Position numbers and translations under genes: made by a program | DNA from: Paenibacillus aceti | Lineage (GTDB): Bacteria > Bacillota > Bacilli > Paenibacillales > Paenibacillaceae | Reading direction: 5' to 3' | NCBI RefSeq assembly: GCF_003614185.1 | Contig: NZ_KZ987724.1 | Coordinates: forward strand, 3,748,107-3,812,106 | DNA length: 64,000 bases | The notes under the pieces: generated by a model | The model's input: only the letters and a program-made list of their open reading frames with translations | Told to the model about the DNA's origin: nothing | The model's database searches: none | Shown here: in pieces, positions 27,036 through 37,155 of the stretch | Numbering within the stretch: position 1 is the stretch's first letter | Layout: each line of letters begins with the position of its first letter

Positions 27036-28460
27036 CTATTTGCTCTTCTCTGTATATTCTACGACCCAGCTAGCCGTAGTATGGAGCCTTTCCTCCGCAC
27101 GCCCGATCGCCGCTGCTACCTGTCCCGAGGCCGTTCCGCCATAGACATTGCGGGCATTCACCACTGCTTCCGGCTGGAGCACCGCATAGATGCTCTCATC
27201 GAACAGACTGGAGAATTGCTTGAACTCCTCCATCGTCAGATCAAGCAGGAATTTATGGTTCTTAATACAGTACAGCACCGTCTTCCCGATCACCTCATGG
27301 GCTTGGCGGAAAGGCATACCTTTCCCGACCAGGAAATCGGCAATGTCCGTGGCATTGGAGAAGTCCTTGTTCACCGCCTCGCGCATCTGCTCTTTGTTCA
27401 CCTTCATCGTGGCGATCATCGGGGCGAACAGCTTGAGCGCTCCTTGCAGGGTCTCCACCGTATCGAACATGCCCTCCTTATCCTCCTGCATATCCTTGTT
27501 GTACGCCAGTGGCAGCGATTTAAGGACGGTGAGCAGGCCCATCAAGTTGCCATAGACGCGCCCTGTTTTGCCTCGAACCAGTTCGGGGACATCGGGGTTT
27601 TTCTTCTGCGGCATGATGCTACTGCCGGTGCAGAAGGCATCATCCAGCTCGATGAAGCGGAATTCCGTGCTGCTCCACAGAACCAGTTCCTCGCTCAAGC
27701 GCGACAGATGCATCATCAGGATCGAAGCATCGGCCAGGAACTCAATAATGAAGTCGCGGTCGCTGACAGCATCCAGACTGTTCTCATAGACGCTGTCAAA
27801 ATGAAGCTGCTCGGCGACGAAATGACGGTCGATCGGGAACGTCGTCCCGGCCAGCGCCCCCGCCCCGAGAGGCAGCACATTGATGCGACGATAGCTATCC
27901 TGCAGCCGTTCGATATCCCGCTGGAACATCGAGACGTAAGCCATCAGATGATGGGCGAACAGAATCGGCTGCGCCCGCTGCAGATGCGTGTAGCCTGGCA
28001 GAATCGTCTCCAGATTCGCCTTGGCTTGTCCTAACAGGGCTTCCTGCAGATCATGGAGCAAGCCCACGAATTCTACGACCCGTCTCCGCAGATACAGATG
28101 CATATCCGTCGCTACCTGATCATTACGGCTGCGCCCGGTATGCAGCTTGCCGCCGACCGGGCCGATCTCGTCGATCAGCTGCTTCTCGATATTCATATGG
28201 ATATCTTCGTTCTCGATCGAGTATTCCAGTTCTCCGCGGCGGATTTGTCCCAGCACGGTATGAAGCCCTTCCTTAATCTTCTCGACATCCTCCTCCGGGA
28301 GAATCCCGCATTTGCCCAGCATCGCCACATGCGCCAGACTTCCCTGCACATCCTCCTCCGCCAGAGCCTGATCGAATCCGATCGAGGCCGTATATTGCTC
28401 GACCAGCCGGTTCGTCTGCTTGGTGAAGCGTCCTCCCCACAGTTTGCTCACCTGACCCAC
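27036..28460 (-). CDS. argH: Argininosuccinate lyase
   Basis: ArgH splits argininosuccinate into arginine and fumarate, the last step of arginine synthesis. The 474-aa length is normal. It begins KLWGGRF near residue 6, contains [12 protein letters not shown] near 107, and the superfamily signature [12 protein letters not shown] near 281. It is separated from argG by a 492-bp gap of repeats, so it may be transcribed with argG by readthrough or have its own promoter. Confidence 0.97.
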   Translation of the reverse strand: MGQVSKLWGGRFTKQTNRLVEQYTASIGFDQALAEEDVQGSLAHVAMLGKCGILPEEDVEKIKEGLHTVLGQIRRGELEYSIENEDIHMNIEKQLIDEIGPVGGKLHTGRSRNDQVATDMHLYLRRRVVEFVGLLHDLQEALLGQAKANLETILPGYTHLQRAQPILFAHHLMAYVSMFQRDIERLQDSYRRINVLPLGAGALAGTTFPIDRHFVAEQLHFDSVYENSLDAVSDRDFIIEFLADASILMMHLSRLSEELVLWSSTEFRFIELDDAFCTGSSIMPQKKNPDVPELVRGKTGRVYGNLMGLLTVLKSLPLAYNKDMQEDKEGMFDTVETLQGALKLFAPMIATMKVNKEQMREAVNKDFSNATDIADFLVGKGMPFRQAHEVIGKTVLYCIKNHKFLLDLTMEEFKQFSSLFDESIYAVLQPEAVVNARNVYGGTASGQVAAAIGRAEERLHTTASWVVEYTEKSK

Positions 28461-28535
28461 TCCTTATCTATAGATAGATCCTCCTATGCACACTCCGTGC
28501 TCTTATAGGCTCTCATTTTTCGTAAATATCGCTAA

Positions 28536-28955
28536 TAGCTGCAATAATACACTTATCCTCGGAAAAAGCTTCCTGGACTCAGGAAATAGATGCGAAAATA
28601 CAACTATCTCCTGACACAAGCCCCGATCCCACGCCAATCCGTCCAAATAGATGTATAAACGCATCTATATTCGCTATGAAGAGCCTGACGGGCCGACATA
28701 GTTGCAGATTAGCACTTATATCATCTATGACATAGCCCCGAGAAGAGTATAATAGCTTCCACTGAAGTTTCTAGTTGTATAAAGTACCGTTAGAACTCCA
28801 CACTTCGGCTCTAGCCGTACATTAATTGCAAAAGGTACAGTTAAATAATTGTTTTTCCGCGATTGGGTGAAGAAGGAGAATACTAAATGTACAAAATGCA
28901 ACTAAAAGTAGCCTTCCCCCGCCATCCCGCAAAATAAGTGTATAATTTGCACTTA
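28536..28955. repeat. Eight family-1 bipartite repeats between argG and argH
   Basis: Copies at 28536-28555, 28587-28606, 28648-28667, 28699-28718, 28772-28792, 28823-28843, 28884-28904 and 28935-28955. Several starts are exactly 51 or 61 bp apart. The last copy overlaps the argG stop codon: its terminal TTA is the TAA of argG on the minus strand. No gene is seen in 28461-28952. Confidence 0.9.
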
Positions 28956-30191
28956 CAATACTACACTCTGTTCTACTCCCTTGCCTACTTTCAGACGCAG
29001 CGCGTTCAAGTGAATGAAGCCCGTGGCATCGCCTTGATCATAGGCCTGGCTTGGATCAGCCTCCATAGTAGCAATATCCGGATTATAGAGACTTACCGGA
29101 CTCTTCACACCGGCGGCGATAATATTGCCCTTATATAGCTTCAGACGAACCGTACCCGTCACATTCTTCTGGCTCTCGGTGACCAGCGCCTGTAGTGCCA
29201 GACGCTCCGGCGCGAACCAGAAGCCATTGTATACCAGCGTGCTGTAGCGGGTAATCAGGCTGTCGCGCAGGTTCATGACTTCGCGGTCCATGGTGAGCGA
29301 CTCCATCTTGCGATGCGCCGTGAACAGAATCGTTCCGCCCGGAGTCTCATACACCCCGCGGCTCTTCATGCCGACGAAGCGATTCTCTACCATATCCACC
29401 CGGCCGATGCCATGCTTGCCGCCGAGTTCGTTCAGCTTCTCCATTACGCCAAGCGGACTAAGCTGCACGCCGTTTATTGCCACACAATTGCCTTGCTCGA
29501 AGTCCAGCTCCACATATTCCGCTTGATCCGGCGCATCCTCCGGCGATACGCTGAGCAGATACATATCCTTGTTCTCCGGCGCCGCCGCATCGAACCATGG
29601 ATCTTCCAGCATGCCGCTCTCATAGCTGATATGCAGCAGATTGCGGTCCATCGAATACGGCTTCGCAGCCGATGCGGTGACCGGAATCCCGTTCGCCTCG
29701 GCATAAGCGATCATTTCCGCCCGACCCGGGAAGCGATCGCGGAACTCATTCAGCCGCCACGGTGCAATGACAGCGATCTCCGGTGCAATCGCAGCCGCCG
29801 CCAGCTCGAATCTGACCTGGTCATTCCCTTTACCCGTCGCCCCATGCGCGATTGCTGTCGCCCCTTCAGCCCGGGCGATTTCCACCATCCGCTTCGCAAT
29901 CAACGGGCGAGCGATACTCGTTCCCAGCAAGTATTGCCCTTCGTACAATGCTCCAGCCTGGAACATCGGATGGATGAAGTCCTTGGCGAATTCATCGCGC
30001 AGGTCATCGATGTACACTTTGGAAGCACCGGTCGCAAGCGCCTTGGCCTCCAGACCGTCCAATTCCTCCTTCTGACCGATATCCGCTGTAAAGGCGATGA
30101 TGTCTGCATCGTAGGTTTCTTTTAACCATTTCAATATAACGGATGTGTCGAGGCCACCCGAGTACGCCAACACAATTTTCTGCTTCGCCAT
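28953..30191 (-). CDS. argG: Argininosuccinate synthase
   Basis: ArgG joins citrulline and aspartate with ATP. The 412-aa protein starts with the ATP-binding P-loop [17 protein letters not shown], has [13 protein letters not shown] near residue 116 and [10 protein letters not shown] near 284, all family hallmarks. It follows argF by 48 bp. Its stop codon lies within the first repeat of the downstream array. Confidence 0.97.
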   Translation of the reverse strand: MAKQKIVLAYSGGLDTSVILKWLKETYDADIIAFTADIGQKEELDGLEAKALATGASKVYIDDLRDEFAKDFIHPMFQAGALYEGQYLLGTSIARPLIAKRMVEIARAEGATAIAHGATGKGNDQVRFELAAAAIAPEIAVIAPWRLNEFRDRFPGRAEMIAYAEANGIPVTASAAKPYSMDRNLLHISYESGMLEDPWFDAAAPENKDMYLLSVSPEDAPDQAEYVELDFEQGNCVAINGVQLSPLGVMEKLNELGGKHGIGRVDMVENRFVGMKSRGVYETPGGTILFTAHRKMESLTMDREVMNLRDSLITRYSTLVYNGFWFAPERLALQALVTESQKNVTGTVRLKLYKGNIIAAGVKSPVSLYNPDIATMEADPSQAYDQGDATGFIHLNALRLKVGKGVEQSVVL

Positions 30192-30239
30192 AGTCTCTCT
30201 TCCCCTTTGCTTGATATATAACCTTATAACCGGCTTCGT

Positions 30240-31202
30240 CTAGCCGATCAATGCCGCCATCAGCGCCTTCTGTGCATGCAGACGATTCTCCGCCTGATCA
30301 AAAATAATCGAGTGCTCGCCATCGATCACGCCCACACTGACTTCCTCCCCGCGATGGGCAGGCAGGCAGTGCATGAACACATAATCCGGCTTGGCATAGG
30401 AAGCCAACTGTTCATCAACCTGATAATCCTTAAAAGCCAGCTCCCGCTGCTTCTGCTCTTCCTCAAAGCCCATGCTGGCCCAGACGTCCGAATAGATGAC
30501 ATCGGCATGCTGTACCGCCGCTTGCGGATCGCGAACCACCTCAATGATCGCTCCCGTAGCCTTGGCGAATTGCTGTGCCTGCTGGAAAACCGCCGCATCA
30601 GGCTCGTAGCCCTCTGGACTGGCCACGGATACATGCACTCCGAGCTTCGCCCCGCCGATCATCAGGGAATGAGCCATATTATTGCCGTCGCCGACATAAG
30701 CAAGCTTAATGCCTTGCAGCTTGCCCTTATGCTCGTAAATCGTCTGATAGTCCGCCAGCACCTGACATGGATGCGCCAGATCGCTAAGCCCGTTAATGAC
30801 AGACACCGAGGCATACTTAGCCAGCTCGACCACCTTGTCGTGTCCGAACGTCCGAATCATAATGCCATCTAAGTAACGGGACATCACACCCGCCGTATCC
30901 GCAATCGTCTCGCCGCGACCGAGCTGGATATCATTTTTACTGAGGAACAGCGCATGGCCGCCCAACTGATAGGTGCCGACTTCAAAAGAAACTCTCGTCC
31001 GGGTCGAGGACTTCTCGAAGATTAAGCCGACGGTCTTCCCCTTCAGCGGCTCATACACTTCTCCGTTCTTCTGCTTCCGCTTCAGTTCAATCGCCAGATC
31101 GAGCAAATATTGAATCTCCTCGGTGGAGTAATCATCCATTTCCAAAAAATCACGGCCGCGCAAATCAAAAGTCTGGTTTGTCAATGCTTGGGACAGGCTC
31201 AT
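30240..31202 (-). CDS. argF: Ornithine carbamoyltransferase
   Basis: ArgF makes citrulline from ornithine and carbamoyl phosphate. The 320-aa protein has the carbamoyl-phosphate motif SSTRTRVSFEVG near residue 60, HPCQVLADYQT near 141, and the ornithine-binding HCLPAHRGEEV near 275. Its start overlaps the argD stop by 4 bp. Confidence 0.97.
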   Translation of the reverse strand: MSLSQALTNQTFDLRGRDFLEMDDYSTEEIQYLLDLAIELKRKQKNGEVYEPLKGKTVGLIFEKSSTRTRVSFEVGTYQLGGHALFLSKNDIQLGRGETIADTAGVMSRYLDGIMIRTFGHDKVVELAKYASVSVINGLSDLAHPCQVLADYQTIYEHKGKLQGIKLAYVGDGNNMAHSLMIGGAKLGVHVSVASPEGYEPDAAVFQQAQQFAKATGAIIEVVRDPQAAVQHADVIYSDVWASMGFEEEQKQRELAFKDYQVDEQLASYAKPDYVFMHCLPAHRGEEVSVGVIDGEHSIIFDQAENRLHAQKALMAALIG

Positions 31203-32395
31203 AGCTTCGCTTCCTCCTTGCTCGTATATGTGGTAATGATCGCCGTCAGTGTGTCCACCGCTTGATCGATCTCTTCATGGCTTACATGCAGGTTCGGCAG
31301 CAGCCGAATGACATTAGGACCCGCGGTCACGAATAACAGCTTATTCTTCTGTCCGGCAGTCACCAGCTCCGCCACAGTCTCCACACATTCGATCCCGACT
31401 AGCAGGCCCATGCTGCGGATGTCTTTTACGAAGGGCTGTCCGTCAAGTGCCTCCTTCAAGCGTTCGAGCAAATATTGACCCGCCTCGGCCGCTCTCTGTG
31501 GCGTGTTCTCTTCCTTCATGGTCGTCAGTGTTGCAATCACCGCGGCTGACGCAACCGGATTGCCGCCGAAGGTGGAAGCATGGCTTCCCGGCGCGAAGGC
31601 CTCGCGCAGATATTCCTTACCGAGCATCGCACCTGCGGACAGGCCGCTGGCGATTCCTTTGGCTACTGTGAAAATATCCGGCTCGATGCCGTATTGCTGG
31701 TGAGCGAACCAGGTACCGGTCCGGCCCATGCCCGTCTGTACTTCATCAATAATCAGCAACAGCCCCTGCTCCTGACACAGCTTGGAGAGCTCCTGGACGA
31801 ATTTGTGATCCACCGGATACACACCGCCTTCAGCCTGAATCATCTCGATCATGATCGCTGCCGTATGCGGACCGATTGCGCTATGCAGTGCGTCCATATC
31901 GTATAACGGAACCGTCTTGAAGCCAGCAGGCAGCGGCAGGAAGCCGTCCTTCACCTTCTGCTGGCCCGTAGCCGTCAGCGTGGCCAGTGTACGCCCGTGG
32001 AAGGATTGCTCGAAGGTAATGATCTCGTAGCGGTCGGCGCCCTTTATTTTCTGATGATAACGACGTGCCAGCTTGATCGCTGCCTCATTCGCCTCCGCTC
32101 CGCTATTGCAGAAGAACACCGCATCGGCACAGCTGATTTCCGTTAACAATTGCGCCGCCTGCTCCTGCTGCGGGATCTGGAACAGATTCGATACATGCCA
32201 TAGATCATCGAGCTGCTCCTTGACTTTCTGCTTCACCTTCTCCGGGGCATGCCCAAGATTCGTAACGGCGAGCCCGCTCATGAAATCGAGATAACGATTG
32301 CCCTGATCATCCCATAACCAGCTGCCATGGCCCTTGACCAGATTGATCGGAAAGCGTGAATAAGTTGGAAAAAGTGCGCTCTGTGCCATTGTCAA
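31199..32395 (-). CDS. argD: Acetylornithine aminotransferase
   Basis: A class III PLP aminotransferase of 398 aa that converts N-acetylglutamate semialdehyde to N-acetylornithine. FFCNSGAEANEAAIKLAR near residue 93 and LLIIDEVQTGMGRTG near 213 are the cofactor blocks, and VAKGIASGL near 244 carries the PLP lysine. It lies between argB and argF and overlaps argF by 4 bp. Confidence 0.95.
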   Translation of the reverse strand: MTMAQSALFPTYSRFPINLVKGHGSWLWDDQGNRYLDFMSGLAVTNLGHAPEKVKQKVKEQLDDLWHVSNLFQIPQQEQAAQLLTEISCADAVFFCNSGAEANEAAIKLARRYHQKIKGADRYEIITFEQSFHGRTLATLTATGQQKVKDGFLPLPAGFKTVPLYDMDALHSAIGPHTAAIMIEMIQAEGGVYPVDHKFVQELSKLCQEQGLLLIIDEVQTGMGRTGTWFAHQQYGIEPDIFTVAKGIASGLSAGAMLGKEYLREAFAPGSHASTFGGNPVASAAVIATLTTMKEENTPQRAAEAGQYLLERLKEALDGQPFVKDIRSMGLLVGIECVETVAELVTAGQKNKLLFVTAGPNVIRLLPNLHVSHEEIDQAVDTLTAIITTYTSKEEAKL

Positions 32396-32433
32396 TTCAA
32401 CTCCTATCCCTTAAATGTTATCTATGCTAACGG

Positions 32434-33291
32434 CTAGCCCATTCGAACAATTCGCGTACCGATCTTTTCGCCGGATAGTACCCGACCCAGAATGCCCGGC
32501 TCACTGCCATCCACGATAATAACTTCGTTCACCTTGCCCTGGATACAAGCGACTGCGGCTCTAACTTTAGGAATCATGCCCCCATAAATCTCGCCCGTTA
32601 GTATCATATCCTCGATTTGCTGTACCGTGACCGTCTCCATCACACACTTCTCACCGCCGATATTCTTCAAAATCCCTGGAACATCCGTGACGACGATCAT
32701 CTGCTGCACGCCTAAGACCGATGCTACCGCTCCGGCAGCTGTATCGGCGTTAATGTTATAGCGGGTGCCATCCTCTCCGATGCCTACCGGCGCAATGACT
32801 GGCATATAGCCGAGCTTCAGCACGCCTTCGATCAGCTCCGCATTCACATCCGTTACATCGCCGACCCATCCGACCTCCGACGCGGTCTGCACCGGCTTGG
32901 CGGTAATCAAGCTACCATCCACCCCGGACAATCCCAATGCCTTGCCGCCCGCTTGGCCGATGCGCCGGACCACCTTCTTGTTGATACTGCCCGCGAGCAC
33001 CATCTCTACGACATCCAGCACTTCCTCGGAAGTGTAGCGAAGTCCATTCACGAAATGAGTCTCGATCCCCAGCTTATTCAAGTTATCTGAAATGGCCGGG
33101 CCGCCGCCATGTACGATCACAGGCTGTACGCCGCTGGCTTGCAGCCTGGCGAGATCATTGTAAAAAGAGTCGGGTAGCTCCTCCAGTGTGCTGCCGCCGC
33201 ACTTCATGACAAATGAGCTTCTCTCCCCTTGCTGATCGTTCAATAGTGGGTTGCCTTGCACCCCCTGCTTGCCCTGCAAAGCTGTCTCCAT
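32434..33291 (-). CDS. argB: N-acetylglutamate kinase
   Basis: A 285-aa amino-acid kinase fold enzyme that phosphorylates N-acetylglutamate. The substrate-binding block VMKCGGSTLEELP near residue 28 and VIVHGGGPAISDNLN near 58 are visible. The N-terminal 20 residues (TALQGKQGVQGN) are an unusual polar extension before the core; a start further inside is possible. It is the third gene of the argCJBDF order. Confidence 0.94.
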   Translation of the reverse strand: METALQGKQGVQGNPLLNDQQGERSSFVMKCGGSTLEELPDSFYNDLARLQASGVQPVIVHGGGPAISDNLNKLGIETHFVNGLRYTSEEVLDVVEMVLAGSINKKVVRRIGQAGGKALGLSGVDGSLITAKPVQTASEVGWVGDVTDVNAELIEGVLKLGYMPVIAPVGIGEDGTRYNINADTAAGAVASVLGVQQMIVVTDVPGILKNIGGEKCVMETVTVQQIEDMILTGEIYGGMIPKVRAAVACIQGKVNEVIIVDGSEPGILGRVLSGEKIGTRIVRMG

Positions 33292-33326
33292 ATGGATGAA
33301 CCTCCTTTTGATAGATTGATAGTTTA

Positions 33327-34559
33327 TTAAGTGCGGTAAGCCGCATTGATTCGTACATAGTCATAGGTTAAATCGCAGCCCCAAGCGGTGGCCTGACCTG
33401 CTCCATAATGCAGTTCGACATGAATAACGACCGTGTCGCCCTGCAAATAGGCAAGCGCCTGCTCTTCGTCGAACGCTACCGGCTGCGAGCCGATTAATAC
33501 GGGGATGTCGCCGAGCTTGATATCGACGGTGTCCGGGTTCACCGGCTCCCCTGCGCGGCCCACCGCCGCGATGATCCGGCCCCAGTTCGCGTCAGCGCCG
33601 AACATCGCCGACTTGACGAGGCTCGAGCCGATCACCGTCTTGGCGATGGCGCGGGCCGACTGATCCGTGACGGCTCCGCTCACCGTCACCTCGACAAGGC
33701 GCGTCGCTCCTTCGCCATCGCGAGCGATCGCCTGGGCCAGTGTCTGGCATACATGCCGGAAGGCCGCCGCGAAGCTGTCCCAATCGGGATGACCCGGGGC
33801 CAGCTCCGTATTCCCGGCCAGCCCGCTGGCCATTGCGATCAGCATATCGTTCGTGCTCGTATCTCCATCGACGGTAATCATATTAAAGGTGACATCCGTC
33901 GTCTGCCCAAGCAGGCCTTGCAGTGCCTGTTGGGAAATCACTGCATCTGTCGTCACAAAAGCAAGCATCGTGGCCATATTCGGGTGAATCATTCCGGAGC
34001 CTTTGGCCGCTCCTGCAATCGTCACTTCATGGCCATCCACGGTAAGCGTGACGCAGGACTCCTTCTTGACGAGATCCGTCGTCAAGATCGCTTGCGCGAA
34101 CTGGTCGGCGCCCTCATCCCCTGCCGCTAATGCAGCCGGCAGGCCGACAATCCCGCCGACCACGCGATCCATCGGCAGCAATTCGCCGATGACGCCGGTA
34201 GAAGCGACGGCCACCTCGCTTGCAGCGAGGCCGAAGGCATCCGCGGCTGCCGCGCGCATCGCATAAGCGTCGGCCTCGCCCTGGCGGCCGGTGCAGGCGT
34301 TGGCGTTGCCGCTGTTCACGACCACCGCCCGCAGCCGCCCGTTTGACGCGATCGATTCGCGCGTCACCTTCAGCGGTGCGGCCTGGAATGCGTTGGTCGT
34401 GTAGACCGCCGCCGCCGTCGCCGGCACCTCGCAATAGATCGCGCCGAGATCATTGCGCGATGTTTTCTTCAGGCCGCAATGCAGCCCGCCGGCCTGGAAT
34501 CCCTGCGGCGAAGCAACCGTGCCTTCCGGGACAACCTGAAATAAACTAACCACTTCCAT
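33327..34559 (-). CDS. argJ: Bifunctional ornithine acetyltransferase / N-acetylglutamate synthase
   Basis: ArgJ transfers acetyl from N-acetylornithine to glutamate and is self-cleaved into two chains. The cleavage motif is in KGSGMIHPNMATMLAFVTTD near residue 180, where cleavage falls before the Thr of ATML. I used the ATG at 34559 (MEVVSLF; 410 aa), preceded by GAGAGGA, over the ATG at 34574. A 395-bp repeat-bearing gap separates it from argC. Confidence 0.95.
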   Translation of the reverse strand: MEVVSLFQVVPEGTVASPQGFQAGGLHCGLKKTSRNDLGAIYCEVPATAAAVYTTNAFQAAPLKVTRESIASNGRLRAVVVNSGNANACTGRQGEADAYAMRAAAADAFGLAASEVAVASTGVIGELLPMDRVVGGIVGLPAALAAGDEGADQFAQAILTTDLVKKESCVTLTVDGHEVTIAGAAKGSGMIHPNMATMLAFVTTDAVISQQALQGLLGQTTDVTFNMITVDGDTSTNDMLIAMASGLAGNTELAPGHPDWDSFAAAFRHVCQTLAQAIARDGEGATRLVEVTVSGAVTDQSARAIAKTVIGSSLVKSAMFGADANWGRIIAAVGRAGEPVNPDTVDIKLGDIPVLIGSQPVAFDEEQALAYLQGDTVVIHVELHYGAGQATAWGCDLTYDYVRINAAYRT

Positions 34560-34752
34560 GACGATCCTCTCCATTCCCCAATCCTATTTATCTTGTAAAC
34601 TGTTAAGCTGCTGAAGTAATGTACTGCGGAACTACCGGACTACCAAATTACTGGACTGCTAAAAACTACTGGACTACCAAACTGTCGCCAGTACTCTGTT
34701 CCCGCCCCTTGGCTGTGAGCCTTAGCTTACGAGCTCCCCTTCTGATTTCTAA

Positions 34753-34929
34753 GGAAACGTGGTATCGCTATTTGCACCAAAAGCAGCCTCTGAAAATTTT
34801 AACGAAACTGGGGATTGCTATTAGAGCAAATTAGGGGGTTAACACCCCGATTTCCCCAGAATAACGATATGGTGTTTCGTTAAAATAGATTTACCGCTGT
34901 TTTTGGGGAAATAGCAATCTGTAGTTTCC
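34753..34929. repeat. Four bipartite repeats of a third family between argC and argJ
   Basis: Direct copies at 34753-34773 and 34803-34822, and inverted copies at 34860-34879 and 34909-34929. The consensus is GAAAC, five variable bases, then ATYGYTATT. The motif is unrelated in sequence to the two other repeat families but has the same bipartite layout and roughly 50-bp periodicity. No gene is seen in 34575-34954; the first 180 bp of that gap also hold a short CTACYGGACTACYAAA-like direct repeat near 34625-34680. Confidence 0.85.
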
Positions 34930-34954
34930 TTAGAGCATCGGACGACCTGATCTT

Positions 34955-36007
34955 TTATGGATACACCGGACTAAACTTAAGCCCCGTCGTTTCATCCCAA
35001 CCCATCATCAGGTTCAAATTCTGTATCGCTTGACCGGCAGCTCCCTTGACGACATTATCCGTCACCGCCACGATCGTGACCCTTCCAGTCCGCTCATCCA
35101 CAGAGAATCCGATGTCGCAATAGTTCGAGCCGAACACTTCCTTCGTTGCTGGCCACTTCCCCGCCTCACGAATACGCACGAACGGTCTTCCGTTATAGAA
35201 CTCGCGGTACAACTCCACAAGCTTCTCTTCTGTATAGTCCCCCTGTAATTTGGCGTACATCGTACTCATAATTCCTCTGGTCATCGGCACCAAATGGGTC
35301 GTAAAGGTAACCGTCACTGGAGTCCCAGCTGCGCGCGTCAGCTCCTGCTCAATTTCAGGAATATGCTGATGCTTATTTACTTTATATATTTTCAAATTTT
35401 CATTTATTTCTGCGTAATGGGTGGTCAGGCTCGTGCCCCGCCCTGCCCCGGATACACCAGACTTGGCATCGATAATGATGCTTGCTGGATCGATCCAGCC
35501 TGCAGTTAGCGCAGGCAGCAGGCCTAGCAGCGTCGTAGTCGAATAGCAGCCCGGGTTAGAGATGAAGCTGGAATCACGTACAAACTCTCCATTAATCTCA
35601 CATAGCCCGTAGATCGCTTGCTCAAGCCACTTCTGATCCGCCGCCTCCTGCTTATACCACGCTTCGTACAATGCGCCATCCTTGATCCGGAAATCCCCGG
35701 ATAGGTCGATTACACGCAGCCCGGCTTCAAGAAGCTGTGGGACCAGCTTGCTGCTTACCCCGGAAGGGGTAGCTGTAAAGACTACGTCCGCCTTCTGCGC
35801 AATCTCTCGCGGATCTACACCGTCCAAATTCTGCACCATCAGCTCCGACAAATGCGGAAAGCCGTCCGCAATCGGCTCGCCCGCACTGGAGGATGAAATC
35901 ACCGATACAATCTCTACATGCGGATGTCCCATTAAAAAACGAATCAGCTCCACGCCTCCGTAGCCCGTGGAACCGACAATCGCGACCTTTACTTTTACAG
36001 CTTCCAC
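34955..36007 (-). CDS. argC: N-acetyl-gamma-glutamyl-phosphate reductase
   Basis: A 350-aa NADPH-dependent reductase, the first gene of the arginine operon. VAIVGSTGYGGVELIRFL is the N-terminal Rossmann motif, and ISNPGCYSTTTLLGLLP near residue 146 contains the catalytic Cys. I chose the GTG at 36007, with AGGAGG 7 nt upstream, over an ATG at 36031 that would add eight residues upstream of the RBS. It is controlled by the promoter and ARG boxes just upstream. Confidence 0.96.
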   Translation of the reverse strand: MEAVKVKVAIVGSTGYGGVELIRFLMGHPHVEIVSVISSSSAGEPIADGFPHLSELMVQNLDGVDPREIAQKADVVFTATPSGVSSKLVPQLLEAGLRVIDLSGDFRIKDGALYEAWYKQEAADQKWLEQAIYGLCEINGEFVRDSSFISNPGCYSTTTLLGLLPALTAGWIDPASIIIDAKSGVSGAGRGTSLTTHYAEINENLKIYKVNKHQHIPEIEQELTRAAGTPVTVTFTTHLVPMTRGIMSTMYAKLQGDYTEEKLVELYREFYNGRPFVRIREAGKWPATKEVFGSNYCDIGFSVDERTGRVTIVAVTDNVVKGAAGQAIQNLNLMMGWDETTGLKFSPVYP

Positions 36008-36068
36008 TCCTCTTCCTCCTCTTCCCAGCACCTGCTTCTATATCCTTATGCATAAATCTGTAATTAAT

Positions 36069-36106
36069 ATGTATTATTATACGTTTGAACTTATATAAAT
36101 ACAACC
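36069..36106 (-). promoter_or_regulatory. Arginine operon promoter overlapped by two ARG boxes
   Basis: On the minus strand -35 TTGTAT (36105-36100) and -10 TATAAT (36082-36077) are 17 bp apart. Two 18-bp sequences resembling the ArgR/AhrC consensus TNTGNATWWWWATNCANA cover them: 36069-36086 (mismatches at the last two defined positions) and a weaker one at 36089-36106. The 20-bp centre spacing is typical of ArgR tandem boxes. This explains arginine repression of argCJBDF. Confidence 0.75.
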
Positions 36107-36244
36107 ATTAATTTGATTCCCTATTTGCAACCATTAAAGAATAGCCAAATATAAGGATAATTTCCCCAAAAACTTGATTTGGTTAACTAATTAGATAGAT
36201 AATTACATTATCGAATTACATTTTGAAAAGGATGGTGAGACTCA

Positions 36245-36999
36245 TTGTTTAAGATAGACAAACGGGAAGTTAAACAGGAGGTAGAGAAACTAGGGAAAAA
36301 TAGAAAGACAACCAAGGGTTTGCAAGTTACACCAATAGCTAATCCGTACAAGAAAGCTGTCTGGAACCTGATGGACAAGTTACAAGAATCAGATGCGTAT
36401 TCTATGGTGCAATGGTTGATTCATGTCGAAAGATGGATAGATGATCATGGGAAAAACGTCACAGCAAGATATAGTCGGGGAGATATCGTATTTATTGAAC
36501 TTGGCGCAATGAATTTTGGATTTGAGGCTTCCTACGAACACCCTGCAATTGTTATTGCAAATAGTTATAACACTGTTCTAATAGCACCCTGTAGTTCGAA
36601 AACTCATGGCAAAGGCAGAAGAGATGTTATTGATATTTCTATAACCGATACATTGGGATGTCCAACAACACAACAGGTTTAACTAGTAATTCTGGCATCG
36701 GTGTAGGTGGGATTCGATGGATAAGTAAAAATCGTATACTAAATCGGTCTGGAAAGGTTACCAACCTAAAGATTTTGGACCAGATCGATGACTACTTACT
36801 AAGCCAATTATTCTTCTATAATGTAGTTTCAGCCCAGCATGATAACGAAATTTATGACCTGAAACTCGAAAACCAGCAACTAGAAAGGAAGCTCGATGAA
36901 ATGAACAGTATTCTGAGAAATATTGAACAGTTACTGGCAGCTCACTCTACAGACTTACTACATTCTTTTAGATCCATTGCAGCTGGAAAAGCTGATTAG
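36245..36999 (+). pseudogene. PemK/MazF-like endoribonuclease toxin gene with frameshift
   Basis: Two overlapping frames together encode a protein of about 250 aa. The first (36245-36682, TTG start) has the toxin core ARYSRGDIVFIEL near residue 74, HPAIVIAN and IAPCSSKTHGKG. The second (36658-36999) continues GIRWISKNRILNRSGKV, the usual later MazF strand, then a coiled-coil tail. Adding one A at CCAACAAC near 36664 restores one frame reading CPNNTTGLTSNSG, so a single-base deletion is the simple explanation. No antitoxin gene is adjacent. A sequencing error or real inactivation cannot be told apart here. Confidence 0.75.
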
Positions 37000-37073
37000 T
37001 CGAACCACTACTTATTGACATTTCATACAACTCACGTTATCATATACATAATTAATAGCAGTATATCGTCTAT

Positions 37074-37111
37074 GAAGCGGATGCCTCTGAGAAGAGGGTC
37101 CGCTTCTTTGG
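37074..37111 (+). terminator. Terminator after the PemK-like gene
   Basis: GAAGCGGA (37074-37081) pairs with TCCGCTTC (37099-37106), with an inner CTCT/AGAG pairing, followed by TTTGGTTTT. Confidence 0.8.
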
Positions 37112-37155
37112 TTTTCAGATCAAAATTACATAATATTTAGAAAATTGCGTCAATT

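Noticed and set aside
26925-28034. 369-codon open frame opposite argH
   Set aside because: It is the antisense of a fully recognisable argininosuccinate lyase.
34575-34954. Possible riboswitch or T-box leader in the argC-argJ gap
   Set aside because: It is inside the operon, lacks the T-box motif and is explained by four short repeats.
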